From the NCBI GenBank assembly GCA_013822285.1, contig PNKF01000005.1:1-36145 (forward strand): a stretch of DNA of 36,145 nucleotides, given 5' to 3'. The number at the start of each line of letters is the position of its first letter. The first letter of the stretch is position 1. A program made the translations under genes and the position numbers. Source of the stretch: Gemmatimonas sp. Its GTDB lineage: Bacteria > Gemmatimonadota > Gemmatimonadetes > Gemmatimonadales > Gemmatimonadaceae. The notes under the pieces were generated by a model. That model was given only the letters and a program-made list of their open reading frames with translations, had not been told where the DNA came from and made no database searches. This document shows, piece by piece, positions 33,111-36,145 of this stretch.

Positions 33111-35833
33111 TCTCTCGGGTCGGGAATCGCGCGGAAGGTCTCGCGCATCGCGGCAAACGCGGGTTTGCGCTCGGCGTACCAGCGCGGGGATTCCCAGGTC
33201 GACCAAGTCCAGGTGGGTGGCGTCGCGCCCACGGCGGGGAGCGCATCGCGGAGCACGGGCGTCGTGCCGCCGATGTCGAGCATGCGCACGGAGAACCGGA
33301 AGCCGTCCGTCGTGACATGCGCGGGATCGGTCCCGCGCACGCCGCTGAGCACCTGTCGCGATGAGGGGTCCGTCACGTGTAGCATGCCCCAGGGGATGCG
33401 CACTTCGATGATTCCGCTGGCGGAGTCGGCGAACCAATCGGCGAGAGTCGTTTCCGTCTGCCGCGCATGGCGCAGCAGGTTGCGCTCGTAGCGCTGCGCC
33501 TCGTACACGCGCCCATCGCGCCCGAAGGTCCGCCGGTTTGGCGTGACCCAGAGCGTATCGAATCGCCCATCGTCATTGCGCAGCGAGCGGAACGGCCGGT
33601 TGTACACCGACTGCACGACCGGCGGTTGACTGCCGAGAATGGGTGCGAAGCGATACAGGTTGTAGGGCGGGTCGACCAGCAGTCGCGCACGCGCTGGCCC
33701 CGCGAGGTCGAGCACGAACTCGAGCCCGGTCGCGCTCGCCCCCGCGCCCAACGGAAAACGATGGTCGCCTGCCGCAGCGTCATGTGTGTCGATACCGACG
33801 AGGATGCGCGTGCGGCTCCAGTCCACGGCGCCGACGTCGAGACGCAGGTACACGAACGCCTCGTCCTGCGTGACCCAGAGGGCGTCGATACGAGGCGCGG
33901 CGGGCACCGCCGCATTCGGCGAGGCCGCATCGGACGCGCGGCGCAACCATGGGTCGCGGCCGCTCCAGTCGTCCCGACGCCCGTCGATGACCATCGCCGA
34001 GTCGCGATGACCGGGACGCATCGCGATGAGGCCGTAGTGCTGCTCGGCGTCGAGCGTGTTCAACCACAGCCGATTCCGCTCGCTGGGCTGCTCGAAGTCG
34101 ATCACCAACCAGTTCTTCTTGAACCACTCATCGATGAGCGCGAAGATGCCGACGCCGGCCGCACCGCTCGCCGCGATGTCGCGCGTGAGGCGCGCATTGA
34201 TCGCCGCCTGGGCGCGTTCATCATGGCCGCCGTGATGCCAACCCTGCGGCTGCAGGTGTGCATTGCCACGCGAGCTTGGCACGCCGACTTCCGAGATGAC
34301 GACGGGAATCGTCCCGTGATACTCGACCAGCTCGCGCAGGTAGCCGAAGTAGTGGCTGGGCCCGTCGGGGCTCGACGCCTTGGCGTAGCCGCTGTCGAGC
34401 ACCATGAAGTCCGGATAGTACGGGTACGCGTGGAAGCTCGCGAAAAGCCCCGCCGCAAAGTGCGGCGTCGCCGACATCTTCGTCGCGTCCAGCGCGATGA
34501 CGTCGTTGTCGTATTCCTTCGACGCTTCGGGTGGGCGTTCGCGGCGGCGCCGGTGCCAGGCGGCTTCCTCCGCACGCGATGTCTCGGTGGGGTGCTGCAG
34601 GGGATCGAGCGTCGGCCAGTTCGTGTAGGCCATCGGCCGCTGCGTGTTCCACTGCGCCATCTCGTAGGCGATCATCGAGTCGGCCGCCGTCGCGAGCCAC
34701 ACATCCACCGCGTTGCCGCCCGCGATCTGCACATACCTCCCGCTGTACGCCGTCTGCCGCGGGTAGCGCCGGGCGAACGCCTGCACCGAGTACGGCTCCC
34801 ACTCCCGGCCGATGATGTAACCCAAGGTCCACGGCGAGACGTCGGCGAGGTACATGCCACCCGCGTGTCCGGGGCGATGCGGAATCGCCGCGCGACCATG
34901 CAGCAGATCCACCACCCGATGCATCTCGGCGAGGAATGCCGCGTTCCACGCGCGGTCGTCGTAGCGCTCTTCCTGCGGACCCGGCGGCAACTCCGTCCAC
35001 ACGCCGTGGAGGACCCAGATGGTCTGGTCCGGATGCGCGAGGTTCCACTGCCGCAGCGCGCGATAGAAATGCGGCGGGTGAATGGTGTAGACGCGCACCG
35101 CGTTGGCACCGAGATCGGCGAGGTCGCGGATCCACGCCTCGTAGCTGCCGTCGTCCGGCGGAAACTCCGCCGGATGTTTGCCCGGGAGCGCGGCGCCGAG
35201 GTTCACGGCCTTGATCCACATCGGACGCCAGCCGCCACGTCCGTCCGGCACCTCGAAGATGCGACGGCCGACGCGCGCGGCGATGACCGTCGTGGTCGGC
35301 CGCTGCCGCGCCGGCAGTGCCGTGCTGTCGACGGGCTCCGGGATGCGGCGGAGGTAGTCGCGCGCGGTGACGTTGCCGGGCTCCAGCGAATCGGCAAGCA
35401 CAAATGCGCGGTGCGCGCGCGTCAGCGCGCTGGCGCGGAAGCTGGCGATGCCAAGGCCCAGAGCGGCATCGACCGTGGGGCGGGGGAGCACGGCGAGCGC
35501 CGAGTCGAAGCGCGCGACGGCCAGCGGCAGGAGGTCACGGCGCAGCGCCACGTAGCCGAGTCCGGTCCAGCCGTCACCGGCCGCAGGGCAGGCCCGGACA
35601 CCGAGTCGAAACAGCGAGTCCGCGGCAGGCACGGCATTCGCTCGCCACTGCAGCCAGGCAGCCTCGATATGCGCGCCGGCTGTGGCGCTGTCGCAGCGAG
35701 CCGGAGGCGGGGCAGCTTGGGCGGAGAGCGTCGCGCGCGGCTCGAACGCCGCGACGACGAGCCAGAGGGCGAGCGACGTCCACCGCAGCCACCTCGCGCC
35801 AGACGGCGCGCGGTGCCGCGCACCGTCGCTCAC
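33107..35833 (-). CDS. TPR-containing clan GH-A-like glycoside hydrolase with C-terminal carbohydrate-binding-like region
   Basis: Signal/TM N-terminus, TPR-like repeats, TIM-barrel region with WIKAVNLGAALPGK, GANAVRVYTIHPP, YIIGREWEP (candidate acid/base Glu), PVVISEVGVPSSRG (candidate nucleophile Glu), then a beta-rich CBM9/DOMON-like tail. Confidence 0.75.
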   Translation of the reverse strand: MSDGARHRAPSGARWLRWTSLALWLVVAAFEPRATLSAQAAPPPARCDSATAGAHIEAAWLQWRANAVPAADSLFRLGVRACPAAGDGWTGLGYVALRRDLLPLAVARFDSALAVLPRPTVDAALGLGIASFRASALTRAHRAFVLADSLEPGNVTARDYLRRIPEPVDSTALPARQRPTTTVIAARVGRRIFEVPDGRGGWRPMWIKAVNLGAALPGKHPAEFPPDDGSYEAWIRDLADLGANAVRVYTIHPPHFYRALRQWNLAHPDQTIWVLHGVWTELPPGPQEERYDDRAWNAAFLAEMHRVVDLLHGRAAIPHRPGHAGGMYLADVSPWTLGYIIGREWEPYSVQAFARRYPRQTAYSGRYVQIAGGNAVDVWLATAADSMIAYEMAQWNTQRPMAYTNWPTLDPLQHPTETSRAEEAAWHRRRRERPPEASKEYDNDVIALDATKMSATPHFAAGLFASFHAYPYYPDFMVLDSGYAKASSPDGPSHYFGYLRELVEYHGTIPVVISEVGVPSSRGNAHLQPQGWHHGGHDERAQAAINARLTRDIAASGAAGVGIFALIDEWFKKNWLVIDFEQPSERNRLWLNTLDAEQHYGLIAMRPGHRDSAMVIDGRRDDWSGRDPWLRRASDAASPNAAVPAAPRIDALWVTQDEAFVYLRLDVGAVDWSRTRILVGIDTHDAAAGDHRFPLGAGASATGLEFVLDLAGPARARLLVDPPYNLYRFAPILGSQPPVVQSVYNRPFRSLRNDDGRFDTLWVTPNRRTFGRDGRVYEAQRYERNLLRHARQTETTLADWFADSASGIIEVRIPWGMLHVTDPSSRQVLSGVRGTDPAHVTTDGFRFSVRMLDIGGTTPVLRDALPAVGATPPTWTWSTWESPRWYAERKPAFAAMRETFRAIPDPRD

Positions 35834-36145
35834 CGTCCGAGCGCGACGAGCAGTTCGCCCGCGAGCGTCAGCGGGTCGAAGGGCTTGGTGAGGCAGGCCA
35901 GCGCCCCGACTTCGAGGGCGGTGTCGCGCTCGCCGCGCTGGGCGCGGGCCGTCAGGAAGACGACGGGAATCCCGGCCGTCTCGGGGTCAGACTTGAGCCG
36001 ACGGCAGGTCTCGTAGCCGTCGAGTTCTGGCATCATCGCGTCGAGGAGGATGGCATCGGGCTTCGCCTCCTTCACGCGCGCCAACAGGGCGACGCCGGAC
36101 GGCAGGACTTCGGCCTCGATGCTCGGTTCGAGCCCGAGGGCTAGC
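35830..36145 (-). CDS. Response regulator receiver domain protein, truncated by window end
   Basis: KPDAILLDAMMPELDGYETCRRLK (phospho-acceptor Asp), IPVVFLTARA, LTKPFDP. The frame is open past the TTG start given in the ORF track to the window edge. Confidence 0.93.
   Translation of the reverse strand, partial: LALGLEPSIEAEVLPSGVALLARVKEAKPDAILLDAMMPELDGYETCRRLKSDPETAGIPVVFLTARAQRGERDTALEVGALACLTKPFDPLTLAGELLVALGR

Noticed and set aside
33467-36016. 849-aa plus-strand ORF
   Set aside because: Antisense to the glycoside-hydrolase gene; Arg/Val/His-rich with no recognisable domain.

Overview
GC-rich bacterial chromosomal window, densely packed with about 27 protein-coding genes. It looks like Gemmatimonadota from protein flavour; this is inference, with no 16S present. 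I see no RNA genes, CRISPR arrays or mobile elements. Contents in order: 3' end of a zinc-metalloprotease-like gene; a hemN-bchJ pair (bacteriochlorophyll-related) divergent from a KefF-like/CPA2 antiporter pair; a GAF/PAS histidine kinase; a DUF481 protein; a DinB/DUF1569-like protein; a tamA-tamB-like pair; hrpB; lspA with an overlapping Tat-signal DsrE-like gene; a flavin amine-oxidase-like protein; a methyltransferase; a solo divergent TrpF-like protein; an ArsR-methyltransferase fusion followed by ahcY; two coupled beta-propeller proteins; a DUF2892 protein; an M19 dipeptidase; a CarH/LitR-type MerR-B12 photoreceptor regulator; a small conserved hypothetical; a DUF2911 protein; a TPR-YaiO-like barrel protein; a TPR-glycoside-hydrolase protein; and a truncated response regulator. 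Strongest leads: (i) a B12-photoreceptor regulator with the complete Wx9EH/H motif set, a canonical promoter, an embedded inverted repeat and a probably leaderless start, in the same window as bchJ; (ii) a perfect 9+9 palindrome overlapping the start codon of an ArsR-methyltransferase regulator upstream of ahcY; (iii) a possible surface-glycan module (response regulator, TPR-GH, TPR-YaiO) with tail-to-tail overlapping genes.
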